Shown piece by piece: positions 1 to 7,815 of a stretch of 23,145 nt of DNA. Under the pieces are notes generated by a model. The model did not search any database, had not been told where the DNA came from, and saw only the letters and a program-made list of their open reading frames with translations. Location of the stretch: the NCBI GenBank assembly GCA_964406035.1, contig CAYOQB010000086.1, forward strand, positions 1-23,145, given 5' to 3'. Each line of letters opens with the position of its first letter. The stretch's first letter is position 1. The translations under genes were made by a program, and so were the position numbers. The stretch comes from JAIEPW01 sp964406035 (GTDB lineage Bacteria; Acidobacteriota; Terriglobia; Bryobacterales; Bryobacteraceae).

Positions 1-1282
1 TCTCGGGCTCGGCGGCGATGGTATGCTCGCTGCCCGGCGTCCACAGGAACGACACCGGCGAGACATAGGGACGACCGTCCACCATCAACTGCATTCCCGG
101 CGGTTCTGTGGCGATGGTGGTGGGCCATTCCGGAGTAAACTCCGCGGTGTAGGAGATCGCGCCACCGCGAAGCACGATCTCCAGCGGGTTCGCGTGCAGT
201 GGATTGCGGCTCGACGGCTGTTGCACCCAGCGATAGAAGCGAAAGCCAGGAAGCGGGATCGCGCGCACTCGCACCGATGTGCCGTCCACACCGAATCCGT
301 CCGGATCGGCGCCTTCGTTCACCACGCTGCCCCGCGCCGCATCACCGGTTTCGGCGCGAAGCCGGTGGCGCCACTGCATGTATGCCGTGAACACGGTGAC
401 ATCCGGCGAAGCTTGAACCGCGTGCAGGCGAGAACCTTCGTCGCTCCAGCGGGCAAAGCGGTATGCGGTGTCGCCGTCCAGCACATCCTCCGGTGCTTCG
501 ATGGTGTGAACCTCGCCGGGCGCCCACGCGAACGTTTGAGGCGATCGATAAGCCGCTCCGTCGATGCGGATGGTGAGCCCCGGCGGGTGCGTGGTGATCG
601 TAGTGCCCGCTACGGCAAATCCGTACAGCCGCCGGACTCCGTCGATATCCGCGGCCGACGCTTCGGAGGGAAGACCGATGCGAATGCCGCGCGGCCTGGT
701 CTCCATTCCGGATTCGCCGAAAAAACGCGAACTGCCCGGTCCGTAATGCATGATGGACGCGTAATCGTAAGCGCCGCGATCCGCGGACTCGCGCAGTTTG
801 ACGCGATGCTGCTCCGCCGCCTCGCCCGTGAAGAACTCGGGGCGCACATCGACATACCGGTCGCGATCCTCCCGCGACTGCTCATGCCACAGCCCCAGCG
901 TGTGGCCGAGTTCGTGAATCAGGATTGCGTAGCCGCAGGAGGGCGAGAGGTACACGAACTGCGGACCACCGATCTGCCCAACGTGCGCGGCGCAGCGGTC
1001 CTCCACCCGGATGATGCGAACGAAATCGGGTTCCGTGGTCCGTTCGACAAATTGGACGCCGGTGTTGCGCGACCAGTAGTCCATCGCCTCGCGCACGGTC
1101 GCCGCCTGCGCCACGTCGGCGTCGATCAGAAAAGGCACCGTCGCATTGGTCCACGGCTTGCCGGCGGGCGGGGTCACCGGAGCGATCTGCGTCGCCGCTC
1201 CACAGCGGGTCAGGATGTCCCCTTCGATGATCGGGCATTCCGGTGTGAAAGCGAGATTGATGAGAAGTAGAAGAGCCGGCAC
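1..1282 (-). CDS. Secreted astacin-type (M12A) zinc metalloprotease with C-terminal PEGA-like and InlB-B-like repeats, C-terminus beyond the left edge
   Basis: Probably cleaves extracellular proteins or peptides. Reading the minus strand from a GTG at 1282 gives 427 residues with no stop. Residues 123-134 are HELGHTLGLWHE, the astacin zinc motif HExxHxxGxxH plus the family glutamate. SIMHY at 176-180 is the Met-turn with its tyrosine ligand. The GTG is forced: an in-frame TAA lies six codons upstream and no other NTG codon intervenes; AAAGGA about 11 nt upstream is a possible ribosome site. The N-terminus (VPALLLLINLAF) is a short signal-like stretch. After the catalytic domain (to about 221) come a PEGA-like unit (227-263), a segment resembling divergent InlB B-repeats (about 305-383) and a second PEGA-like unit (388-425) cut by the window edge. 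It lies 73 nt downstream of the 305-aa protein gene. The family call is firm; full length is unknown. Confidence 0.9.
   Translation of the reverse strand, partial: MPALLLLINLAFTPECPIIEGDILTRCGAATQIAPVTPPAGKPWTNATVPFLIDADVAQAATVREAMDYWSRNTGVQFVERTTEPDFVRIIRVEDRCAAHVGQIGGPQFVYLSPSCGYAILIHELGHTLGLWHEQSREDRDRYVDVRPEFFTGEAAEQHRVKLRESADRGAYDYASIMHYGPGSSRFFGESGMETRPRGIRIGLPSEASAADIDGVRRLYGFAVAGTTITTHPPGLTIRIDGAAYRSPQTFAWAPGEVHTIEAPEDVLDGDTAYRFARWSDEGSRLHAVQASPDVTVFTAYMQWRHRLRAETGDAARGSVVNEGADPDGFGVDGTSVRVRAIPLPGFRFYRWVQQPSSRNPLHANPLEIVLRGGAISYTAEFTPEWPTTIATEPPGMQLMVDGRPYVSPVSFLWTPGSEHTIAAEPE
8..121 (-). repeat. Second PEGA-like repeat unit of the astacin protein
   Basis: Encodes residues 388-425. 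It aligns by eye with residues 227-263: TTI-T-PPG, then hydrophobic-hydrophobic-DG, Y, SP, F, W-PG, and a closing HTI-A-E/P. PEGA domains are small beta-rich units found in secreted and surface proteins. Confidence 0.6.
494..604 (-). repeat. First PEGA-like repeat unit of the astacin protein
   Basis: Encodes residues 227-263, directly after the catalytic domain. It shares the pattern TTI..PPG...(I/V)DG..Y.SP..F.W.PG..HTI with the unit at 8-121. The two copies are diverged at DNA level, so this is an old domain duplication and not a recent repeat. Confidence 0.6.
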
Positions 1283-1355
1283 GGTGCTTACAATCCTTTA
1301 CAACCAGAATTGCGCATTTGGCGGCGAAACGAATCACGCGAAGCTCAGGAAGTTG

Positions 1356-2273
1356 TCAATTACCGGTGGAGCCGCCGACACGCTTCCACCACCTGCCGGT
1401 GGTAGTTTCTCGTCCAGCCGAGAAATGTTCCGCGGCGCCCTTCAAATAAGGCGCGAGCTCGCGCTTCCAGTACGCCAGGTATCCGGTGGTCCGGATCTCG
1501 TCCAAAGTCCGCGAGTAGTGACCCAGCAGCGCCTCGCCGGCGACGGAGCCGGTCTTTGTGGCGGCTGTGCGCGCGGCTTTGCTGAACCACAGCAGCCCTT
1601 CCGGCGTCTGCCGGATGGCGGAGAGGGCCAGCAGGGCGGAGATCTCAAACGGGCTGCGCTTCTGCAGCGCCGCTTCCTTGACGATTCCCGCCCACTGCGC
1701 TTCCAGCGCGGCGATGGCGGGCAGCGGGATGGCGCCGGCCTGGGAGCGGATTTCGCTCCACTCGCGGCGCAACCCGGCGACATCGAGCGGCGGCGCGTTG
1801 ATCGCCTGCGCGGCTTGGCCCGCGGAACGTTCCAGACCCTCCAGCACCTGATCGACGGTTTCGAACCGGCTGGCGGGGTCGAGCAAGCCTTCCTTCTGAA
1901 GCTCGCCCGCGATCTGCCCAATCAGGTGGCGTCCCGCGCCGGAGAGGTCAGCAAGTCCGGCCATCACCCAGACGGGTGAGGCGCGGAACGCCAGGAAACC
2001 GGCGATCTCCAGGCCGTTGCCGGCGGCGCGGCGCATCACGAAATCCTCGGCGAGCCTGTCGCCGGCGGGATAGGCGCCCTCCACCTGACCTACTTGTTCA
2101 ATGAGGAAGCGCAGCGTCGCGCCGGCCAGCGCATCGTAAAGCTGCGTGCGGCGCAGTGCGGCGGGGACCACCACGTCGCTGAGCTCGCGAACCAGGCCCC
2201 CGGTTACGGCGGCGGCAGATCGCAGGACGCGTTCCGGCAGGGTGAGAGCGTACTTGGCGACGGAATCGAGCAC
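1356..2273 (-). CDS. Uncharacterised 305-aa protein
   Basis: I do not recognise this family. The protein is alpha-helical in character, rich in Ala, Leu, Arg and Glu, with no signal peptide and no convincing membrane span. The most hydrophobic stretch (about residues 88-112) reads as an amphipathic helix. A second helical block around residues 155-250 has regularly spaced Trp, Leu and Arg, and the C-terminus ends in a basic WWKRVGG stretch. I see no cysteine cluster, nucleotide-binding loop or catalytic motif. The gene starts 45 nt after the SDR stop on the same strand, so co-transcription is plausible. Its frame shows normal GC-rich codon use, and the start (ATG at 2273) is preceded by a weak site only. 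It is likely a real gene of unknown function. Confidence 0.7.
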   Translation of the reverse strand: MLDSVAKYALTLPERVLRSAAAVTGGLVRELSDVVVPAALRRTQLYDALAGATLRFLIEQVGQVEGAYPAGDRLAEDFVMRRAAGNGLEIAGFLAFRASPVWVMAGLADLSGAGRHLIGQIAGELQKEGLLDPASRFETVDQVLEGLERSAGQAAQAINAPPLDVAGLRREWSEIRSQAGAIPLPAIAALEAQWAGIVKEAALQKRSPFEISALLALSAIRQTPEGLLWFSKAARTAATKTGSVAGEALLGHYSRTLDEIRTTGYLAYWKRELAPYLKGAAEHFSAGRETTTGRWWKRVGGSTGN

Positions 2274-2318
2274 TGACTATTAGGCTAGCCGAGGCGATGG
2301 CCCGGCGGGCGGTTGGCG

Positions 2319-3062
2319 CTACCAGCCAGTGGCGAGAAAGCCGCCGTCGACGACCAGGTTGCTTCCGGTTAAGTAGGAAGCCGCGGGCATGCACAGGAAC
2401 GCGACCACGCGCGCGACCTCTTCCGGCTCCGCAACGCGTCCGAGCGGCGTCCGCCGGACGACGCGGTCCTGAAACTCGGCGTTTGCGAGCAGCCCTTCCA
2501 CAAGCGAGGTCCGGGTATACCAGGGCGACACGACGTTAACGCGGATCGCGTCCGCGCCCCATTCGAGCGCCAGTTCCTTGGTGAGGCGTTCGAGAGCGGC
2601 CTTGGTCATGCCATACAGGGCGCCCGTTCCGATCGCAACCGAGCCGGCGACGGAGCCCACATTCACCACCGAGGCTCCGCGATTCAAGATCGGGCGCGCC
2701 AGGCGGCACAGGTGGAACACGCTTTCCAGGTTGGTGCGCAGCAGCTTGTTGTAATCTTCCGCGCTGTAATCCTGAATCTTCTTACGGATGTTCGTGCCTG
2801 CGTTGTTCACCAGGATGTCGAGCGGCTTGGGAATGGATTCCAGGAGCGCGGCGCGGCTTTCCGGGTCGGACACATCGGCGGCGATTCCAGTGGCGCCGAG
2901 TCGCGAGGCCGCGTCGGATACACCGGCGGGATCCCGCGCGACGAGGTACACCTCCGCGCCGAGCGAGCGCAGTTCGGAAGCGACCGAGTATCCAATCCCA
3001 CGGGACGCGCCGGTGACGAGGGCGACCCGCCCGTCCAGGCGCCAGGGGTTCGTGTCAGGCAT
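2319..3062 (-). CDS. Short-chain dehydrogenase/reductase, tropinone-reductase-like
   Basis: A 247-aa cytosolic NAD(P)H-dependent oxidoreductase of the classical SDR family. It shows the cofactor motif TGASRGIG (17-24), NNAG (86-89), N111 and the catalytic S137, Y150 and K154. The segments around TNLESVFHLCRLA, RVNVVSPWYTRT, TPLGRV-EPEEVA and SYLTG..LVVDGGF closely recall the tropinone reductase-like branch, which includes plant and bacterial members with varied or unknown carbonyl substrates. FabG-like 3-oxoacyl reductases are the main alternative. Length is normal for the family. The start lies 7 nt after the response-regulator stop, so it is probably the distal gene of the tldD transcript. 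The real substrate cannot be read from the sequence. Confidence 0.88.
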   Translation of the reverse strand: MPDTNPWRLDGRVALVTGASRGIGYSVASELRSLGAEVYLVARDPAGVSDAASRLGATGIAADVSDPESRAALLESIPKPLDILVNNAGTNIRKKIQDYSAEDYNKLLRTNLESVFHLCRLARPILNRGASVVNVGSVAGSVAIGTGALYGMTKAALERLTKELALEWGADAIRVNVVSPWYTRTSLVEGLLANAEFQDRVVRRTPLGRVAEPEEVARVVAFLCMPAASYLTGSNLVVDGGFLATGW

Positions 3063-3069
3063 GAGTTTC

Positions 3070-3405
3070 TCAGCCTAGCAGAAGCTTCAGGATCTGCTCG
3101 GTGCGCGCGGGCTTGGCGACAATCGCATGCACCCATTCCTGGTGCGGCTGCCCTTCCAGGTCGCCCGGGAAACCGGAGAGGACAACGATGCGCGCGCGCC
3201 CGCGGAGAGCCGAGATCAGATCGAGACCGTCGCCGGGATCGGGCAGACGGAGATCCATCAGAACCGTATCAGGCGTGAACTCGTCTAGTAGAACCTTCGC
3301 CGTAAAGGGATTCGATGCGGTCTCCACCTCAAAGCCGTGCTGCTCGAACACCAGCTTGCGGATTTCGAGCTGCGCCTGGTCATCGTCGACGATGAGCAGC
3401 TTCAT
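3070..3405 (-). CDS. Receiver-only response regulator (CheY-like)
   Basis: A 111-aa stand-alone receiver domain with no output domain. The acidic pocket is D7-D9, the phosphoacceptor is D51 in VLMDLRLPD, the switch serine is S77 in VVLSG, and the conserved lysine is K98 in AKPA. All key residues are present, so it should be phosphorylatable by a histidine kinase. No kinase gene lies in the window. Its ATG overlaps the TGA of the FxLYD-like gene (ATGA), which implies translational coupling. It may pass phosphate in a relay or act by binding a partner protein. Confidence 0.92.
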   Translation of the reverse strand: MKLLIVDDDQAQLEIRKLVFEQHGFEVETASNPFTAKVLLDEFTPDTVLMDLRLPDPGDGLDLISALRGRARIVVLSGFPGDLEGQPHQEWVHAIVAKPARTEQILKLLLG

Positions 3406-3857
3406 GGCTCGAATTTGATCCCGGCAATCACCAGGTCCGGCATCTGCTGGTTCCAGCTTTGCGGAATGGAGTCGAACGGCAGACGGAAGGACTTGGTCTC
3501 GCCGGGCTTCAGGCCGTTGCGGACAATCGTCACGCGCTCGCGCAGCACGAGCTGAGAATAAGCGTCGTAGAAGGCGCAGTTCAGCTCGATGCTTTGCAGG
3601 GTACGGTCTCCGACATTGGTAATCTTGCCTTCGATCTCGGTGATCATCTGGCTCAGATAGCTCTTGGTCGCCTTCATGGTTACGTCGGACAGGCGGAGGC
3701 TGCGGACGTAGGTCTTCGCTTCCGGGGTCAGCGGCTCCGCCTGAGGCGGCGGCATCGGGCGGTTCAGGAACCAGATGAGGCCCACGGCGGCCAGAACCGC
3801 TACGATGGCCACGATCGCCAGCGGGCTGATCGCCCGGGATTCGCTCTTACTGGCCAC
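3402..3857 (-). CDS. Membrane-anchored FxLYD/DUF2393-like beta-sandwich protein
   Basis: A 151-aa protein with a short cytoplasmic N-terminus, one membrane span at about residues 11-30 (LAIVAIVAVLAAVGLIWFL) and an extracytoplasmic domain. The domain pattern, in which an I-EGKITNVGDRTLQSIELNC strand pair is followed by AFYDAYSQLV and a closing LKPGETKSFRLPF, fits the FxLYD or DUF2393 type of small beta-sandwich found on many bacterial envelope proteins. That assignment is by eye. The start is a GTG inside the last codons of tldE/pmbA (11-nt overlap), and the stop overlaps the response-regulator start, so the gene is tightly coupled on both sides. Its function is unknown. Confidence 0.75.
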   Translation of the reverse strand: MASKSESRAISPLAIVAIVAVLAAVGLIWFLNRPMPPPQAEPLTPEAKTYVRSLRLSDVTMKATKSYLSQMITEIEGKITNVGDRTLQSIELNCAFYDAYSQLVLRERVTIVRNGLKPGETKSFRLPFDSIPQSWNQQMPDLVIAGIKFEP

Positions 3858-5214
3858 TGATGGTCATCTCCCGGATCAGGATGGTGGGGGACGCGACGGA
3901 ACCGCGAAATTCGAGGTCGTTCGCGACTTCGATCTGCCGCAGCATGTCGCGCAGATTGCCCGCGATGGTGATCTCGGAAACCGGGAACGTCAGCTCGCCG
4001 TTCTCGATCCAGATGCCGACCGCGCCGCGCGAGTAGTCTCCGGTAACCGTGCTGACGCCGGAACCGATCATTTCGGTGACGTAGATTCCCTTCTCCACCG
4101 AGCGGATCAGATCGTGCGGGCTCGCCGGCCCGGCTTCGAGGAACAGATTGCCGTGCCCGACACCGGCGTTGCCGGTGATCCCGCGGCTGGCGTTGCCCGT
4201 GGTTCGAAGATTCAGCTTGCGCGCGGTGTAGGTGTTGAGCAGGTAGCTGTTCAGAACGCCATCCCGGATGACCGCGGTGCGGCGCGAGATCACGCCTTCG
4301 TCATCGAACGGCGAGGAGCCGAATAACCCAGGGATCGTGCCGTCGTCGATCACGGTGATGCCCGGAGCGGCGACGGTTTCCCCGAGTTTGCCGGCCAGGA
4401 ACGAAGCCTGCCGGTAGACGGAGGATCCGCTGACCGCGTCGAAAATATGTCCCACCATGCTGCGCGCGGTCCGCGGCTCGAAAATCACGGAAGCTGTCTG
4501 CGTGGCGACCTTGCGGGGATTCAGGCGGCGCAACGCACGTTCGGCGGCGATCCGGCCGACCTGCTCCGCGGGCTCCAGCCGCGCGGCGGAACGCCCCGAG
4601 GTGTACCACCAGTCGCGTTCCATCGAATCGCCGGACTTGGCCACGGGCACGACACTCAAAGAACAACTGGAGCTGCGGTAGCTGCCCGAGAAGCCGTGAG
4701 AGTTGGCGAACGCGCGGCGGCCGAGATAGCTGTCGAAAGAAGCGCCCTCGGAGTTGGAGATGCGGGGATCGGCGGCCAGAGCCGCGCGCTCTGCCGCGAT
4801 CGCCTGCTCGATCTTCCACTTCGGATCGAGCCGCTCGATGTCTTCCGAGAACAACCCGAGGTCGGTGTCCAGCTTGCCAAGATCGCCCGGGTCGGGAAGT
4901 CCGTTGAAGGGATCCTCGCTGGTGATTTTCGCCAGCGCGACCGCCGCGTTCACCATCTGCTCGATACCGTCCGGACTGAGATCCGAGGTGTAGGACGATC
5001 CGGCGCGCAGGCCGATCAGCACTCGGACACCCGCGCCGCGCGATCCGGCCTCCGTCAGCTTCTCGATCTCGCCCATGCGGACGCTGGCGGAGAACTCGTC
5101 GCCCTCGGAGATAGTGCATTCGGCGGCGGTGGCCCCGTGGCGGAGCGCTTTCTCCACCACCGAGATCGCCAGCGTCTCCAGGGATACGCGCGTGTCGGCG
5201 AGCGGGCTGGTCAT
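3847..5214 (-). CDS. pmbA: TldE/PmbA, partner subunit of the TldD/TldE metalloprotease
   Basis: A 455-aa member of the PmbA/TldD family (U62 peptidase-like). In the known complex TldE lacks the metal site and pairs with TldD to trim unfolded or modified peptides, such as microcin B17 leader and CcdA in Escherichia coli. Family landmarks are GVRVLIGLRAGSSYTSDLS near residues 63-81, VIFEPRTARSMVGHIFDAVSG in the middle, DDGTIPGLFGSSPFDDEG, SYLLNTYTARKL, RGITGNAGVGHGNLFLEAG and the closing STVTGDYSRGAVGIWIENGE. No HExxxH is present, which fits the TldE side. The ATG overlaps the tldD stop (ATGA), as expected for obligate partners. The order tldD then tldE suggests balanced synthesis. Confidence 0.95.
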   Translation of the reverse strand: MTSPLADTRVSLETLAISVVEKALRHGATAAECTISEGDEFSASVRMGEIEKLTEAGSRGAGVRVLIGLRAGSSYTSDLSPDGIEQMVNAAVALAKITSEDPFNGLPDPGDLGKLDTDLGLFSEDIERLDPKWKIEQAIAAERAALAADPRISNSEGASFDSYLGRRAFANSHGFSGSYRSSSCSLSVVPVAKSGDSMERDWWYTSGRSAARLEPAEQVGRIAAERALRRLNPRKVATQTASVIFEPRTARSMVGHIFDAVSGSSVYRQASFLAGKLGETVAAPGITVIDDGTIPGLFGSSPFDDEGVISRRTAVIRDGVLNSYLLNTYTARKLNLRTTGNASRGITGNAGVGHGNLFLEAGPASPHDLIRSVEKGIYVTEMIGSGVSTVTGDYSRGAVGIWIENGELTFPVSEITIAGNLRDMLRQIEVANDLEFRGSVASPTILIREMTISGQ

Positions 5215-6644
5215 CGCTGCGTACCGCCAACCGTCATCCGATCCACTTTGATGGTGGGAATGCCGACGCCCACGGGAACGCTCTGTCCTTCCTTGCCGCA
5301 GATGCCGATGCCCTCGTCGAGCTTCAGGTCGTTGCCCACCATGCTCACGTACTTGAGCGCCTCGGGTCCGTTCCCGATCAGCGTGGCGCCGCGCACGGGA
5401 CGTCCCAGCTTGCCGTCCTCAATGAGGTAGCACTCGGTGGCCGAGAACACGAAATTGCCGCTGGTGATATCCACCTGGCCTCCGCCGAACGTGGTGCAGT
5501 ACAGCCCCCTCGGGACGGAGCGCACGATCTCCGCGGGATCGCTGTCGCCCGCAAGCATGTAGGTGTTGGTCATGCGCGGCATGGGGATGTGCTGGTAGCT
5601 CTCGCGGCGGCCATTGCCGGTCGGCTCGCTGTGCAGAAGCCGGCTGGAGAGCGTGTCCTGCAGATAGCCGCGCAGGATGCCCTTTTCGATCAACACGTTC
5701 TGCTGCGTCAGGTGACCTTCGTCATCAACGTTCAGGGATCCGCGGCGGTTGCCGATGGTGCCGTCGTCCACCACGGTGCAGAGAGGGCTGGCCACCTGCT
5801 CGCCTACGCGATTGGAGAAGGCGGAAACGCCTTTGCGGTTGAAGTCGGCCTCCAGGCCGTGACCGACGGCCTCATGCAGCAGGATGCCGGGCCAGCCGGG
5901 ACCCAGGACGACGGTCATTTCGCCGGCGGGCGCCTGCGCCGCCCCGAGCTGGACGATCGCCTGGCGAGCCGCTTCGATGGCGAAGTACTCGGGCGTCTTC
6001 TCATTCAGGAAGTAGTCGATCGTGTGACGGCCGCCGCCTCCTGAGTAGCCCTGTTCGGGAGCTCCACCGGATTCCTTGGCGAGGGCGGAGACGCTCATGC
6101 GCGCCATCGGCTGCGTGTCGAAGCTGAGCCGTCCGTCGCTGGTGGCGACCAGGACGTGCCGGACGCTGTCGGAGAAACTGGCCTGCACCTGAAAGACACG
6201 GGGATCGTAGCCGCGGGCTGCCGCGTCGGCCCTGCGGACCAGGTCGACGCGCTGCGCCAGGTCGGTTTCGAGCGGCGACGGGACAGATGGATAGAGGCTG
6301 CGGCGCGCGGCCTCAGTGAAGCCGGTCTTTTCGATCTTCGCCGGCCCGGCGGCGATGCATGCCGCCACCTGGGCGGCCTTTCGAATCTTTTCCGGGCTGA
6401 GATCGTCCGAATAGCCGTATCCCGTGCGTTCGCCGGAGATGACGCGGATGCCCACACCGAGGGAGACCCCCTGCGTGGCGCTCTTGACGATCTGCTCGTC
6501 GATTCCGATGGAGCTGGTGGCCAGATATTCAAAGAACAAATCAGCGTAGTCGCCGCCGCGCGACATCGCTTCCGACAGGTAGGACTCCAGGTCGCGCTCG
6601 GTCAAGCCGAACTTCTGCGCGAAAAAAGACTGCTGCAGGGGCAT
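5211..6644 (-). CDS. tldD: TldD, catalytic subunit of the TldD/TldE metalloprotease
   Basis: A 477-aa zinc protease subunit. The metal motif HEAVGH lies at H257-H262 and continues GLEADFNRKG, the diagnostic TldD block. It is followed by ASPLCTVVDDGTIGNRRGSLN, DDEGHLTQQNVLIEKGILRGYL and, near the C-terminus, VDITSGNFVFSATECYLIEDG. In Escherichia coli TldD and TldE form a heterodimer with the catalytic site inside a chamber that admits extended peptides. Length is typical. TGGAG lies just upstream of the ATG and is a fair ribosome site. The gene heads a minus-strand run that includes tldE, the FxLYD-like gene and a response regulator. No obvious peptide natural-product precursor is nearby, so a housekeeping peptide-degradation role is as likely as peptide maturation. 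Confidence 0.95.
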   Translation of the reverse strand: MPLQQSFFAQKFGLTERDLESYLSEAMSRGGDYADLFFEYLATSSIGIDEQIVKSATQGVSLGVGIRVISGERTGYGYSDDLSPEKIRKAAQVAACIAAGPAKIEKTGFTEAARRSLYPSVPSPLETDLAQRVDLVRRADAAARGYDPRVFQVQASFSDSVRHVLVATSDGRLSFDTQPMARMSVSALAKESGGAPEQGYSGGGGRHTIDYFLNEKTPEYFAIEAARQAIVQLGAAQAPAGEMTVVLGPGWPGILLHEAVGHGLEADFNRKGVSAFSNRVGEQVASPLCTVVDDGTIGNRRGSLNVDDEGHLTQQNVLIEKGILRGYLQDTLSSRLLHSEPTGNGRRESYQHIPMPRMTNTYMLAGDSDPAEIVRSVPRGLYCTTFGGGQVDITSGNFVFSATECYLIEDGKLGRPVRGATLIGNGPEALKYVSMVGNDLKLDEGIGICGKEGQSVPVGVGIPTIKVDRMTVGGTQR

Positions 6645-6663
6645 AACTCCAGGGTACCGCGAT

Positions 6664-6674
6664 CCCCGCCGGGG
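6664..6674. other. Short inverted repeat between tldD and the dehydrogenase gene
   Basis: CCCCGCCGGGG, a GC-rich inverted repeat, lies in the 54-nt divergent region just upstream of the -10-like TACGAT. It could be a regulator site or chance in a GC-rich sequence. Confidence 0.25.
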
Positions 6675-6681
6675 CCTCTGC

Positions 6682-6687
6682 TACGAT
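6682..6687 (+). promoter_or_regulatory. Candidate -10 box of the glucose dehydrogenase-like gene
   Basis: TACGAT ends 11 nt before the ATG at 6699, with GGGGA between them as a possible weak ribosome site. No good -35 box is visible. It is weak on its own but matches the layout of other operon heads in this window. Confidence 0.3.
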
Positions 6688-6698
6688 CAGGGGACGCT

Positions 6699-7811
6699 AT
6701 GAGAGCATTCGGCGTTTTCCCACAGAACCGGACGTTTCGCGTGGTGGAGCATCCGGAGCCGGCGATCGAATCGGGGTCCCAGGTGAAGCTAAAGATGCTG
6801 GAAGTGGGCATCTGCGGCACGGATAAGGAGATCGTGGCGTTCGAGTACGGGACGCCTCCGGCCGGGTCCGACTACCTGGTGCTGGGACATGAGTCGCTGG
6901 GCGAGGTGGTGGAAATCGGCCCGGACGTGAAGGACCTGCGCCCAGGCGACCTGGTGATCCCGACCGTGCGGCGTCCCTGCCCGCACGAGCATTGCCTGCC
7001 CTGCCGGGCGGACCGCCAGGACTTCTGCACCACGGGCGATTTCACGGAGCGCGGCATCAAGGAGCAGCACGGGTTTCTGGCCGATTACGTGGTAGAGGAT
7101 CAGAAGTACCTGAACGTCGCCCCGCGCGATCTGCGCGAGATTGCCGTGCTGGTGGAGCCGCTAACGATTGCCGAGAAGGCGGTCTCGCAACTGTGGCAGG
7201 TGCAGGCTCGCCTGCCCTGGCTGTGCAAGTACGAGCCGGGCAAGGCGGCGGGACATTGCCACACGGCGCTGGTTCTGGGAGGGGGTCCGGTAGGGCTGCT
7301 CGGCGCCATGAAGCTGGTGCTGGAGGGCTTCCAGACCTTTGTCTATTCCAAGATCAGCGGCTCCCCGGTGAAGCGCTCGGTGGTCGAACAGATCGGCGCG
7401 ACACTGTTGGACGCCGACGAATTATCGCTGGACGATGCGCATCAGGTCGCAGGGCAGTTTGACGTGGTGTATGAGGCGGTGGGGGCGTCGAAGCTAGCCT
7501 TCGATGTGCTGCGCCACCTGGATACGAACGCGGCGTTTATTTTCACCGGCGTGCCGGGACGCCGGGGTCCGGTACAGGTGGACACGGATCAACTGATGCG
7601 CGACCTGGTACTGCGCAACCAGGTCCTGTTCGGTACGGTGAACGCGAGCAAACAGAGCTTCGAGGACGCGATCACGGACTTGCGGGAATTCCGCCGGCGC
7701 TGGCCAGAAGCGGTGCAATCGCTGATCTCGGCTCGCTTCCCGTTGGAGGAAACCCACGTTCCGCTGACCGGCAATCCGGGCGGTATCAAGAACGTGATCG
7801 CGATCCACTGA
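6699..7811 (+). CDS. Glucose 1-dehydrogenase-like zinc-dependent medium-chain dehydrogenase
   Basis: A 370-aa cytosolic NAD(P)-dependent alcohol/sugar dehydrogenase. Visible features are the catalytic zinc ligands C39 (GICGTDKE) and the H64-E65 pair (LGHES), and a structural-zinc cysteine set C94, C99, C102 and C110. LVEPLTIAEKA follows at about 151-161 and the nucleotide-binding loop GGGPVG at 194-199. The arrangement, with PTVRR before the cysteine lobe and TGDFTERGI...HGFLADY after it, matches the glucose 1-dehydrogenase branch known from archaea and some bacteria, which oxidises D-glucose to gluconolactone in a non-phosphorylated Entner-Doudoroff route. Another polyol substrate is possible. 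The ATG at 6699 gives the standard family N-terminus; longer upstream extension would run through the divergent tldD gene. It converges on the next gene with a 4-nt gap. Confidence 0.88.
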   Translation: MRAFGVFPQNRTFRVVEHPEPAIESGSQVKLKMLEVGICGTDKEIVAFEYGTPPAGSDYLVLGHESLGEVVEIGPDVKDLRPGDLVIPTVRRPCPHEHCLPCRADRQDFCTTGDFTERGIKEQHGFLADYVVEDQKYLNVAPRDLREIAVLVEPLTIAEKAVSQLWQVQARLPWLCKYEPGKAAGHCHTALVLGGGPVGLLGAMKLVLEGFQTFVYSKISGSPVKRSVVEQIGATLLDADELSLDDAHQVAGQFDVVYEAVGASKLAFDVLRHLDTNAAFIFTGVPGRRGPVQVDTDQLMRDLVLRNQVLFGTVNASKQSFEDAITDLREFRRRWPEAVQSLISARFPLEETHVPLTGNPGGIKNVIAIH

Positions 7812-7815
7812 GGGA

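Noticed and set aside
23..1270. 415-codon open frame on the plus strand opposite the astacin gene
   Set aside because: The opposite strand carries an intact astacin zinc motif and Met-turn. The plus-strand product has no recognisable feature and an Arg-rich, shadow-like composition.
882..1337. 151-codon minus-strand open frame at the start of the astacin gene
   Set aside because: It is the +1-shifted frame of the real gene. The astacin motif is in the frame starting at GTG 1282.
3847..6644. tldD/tldE genes as part of a peptide natural-product cluster
   Set aside because: I found no precursor peptide gene, modification enzyme or dedicated exporter next to them.
6156..6698. N-terminal extension of the glucose dehydrogenase-like frame upstream to 6156
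   Set aside because: It would run antisense through tldD and adds no family-like sequence. The normal N-terminus begins at 6699.
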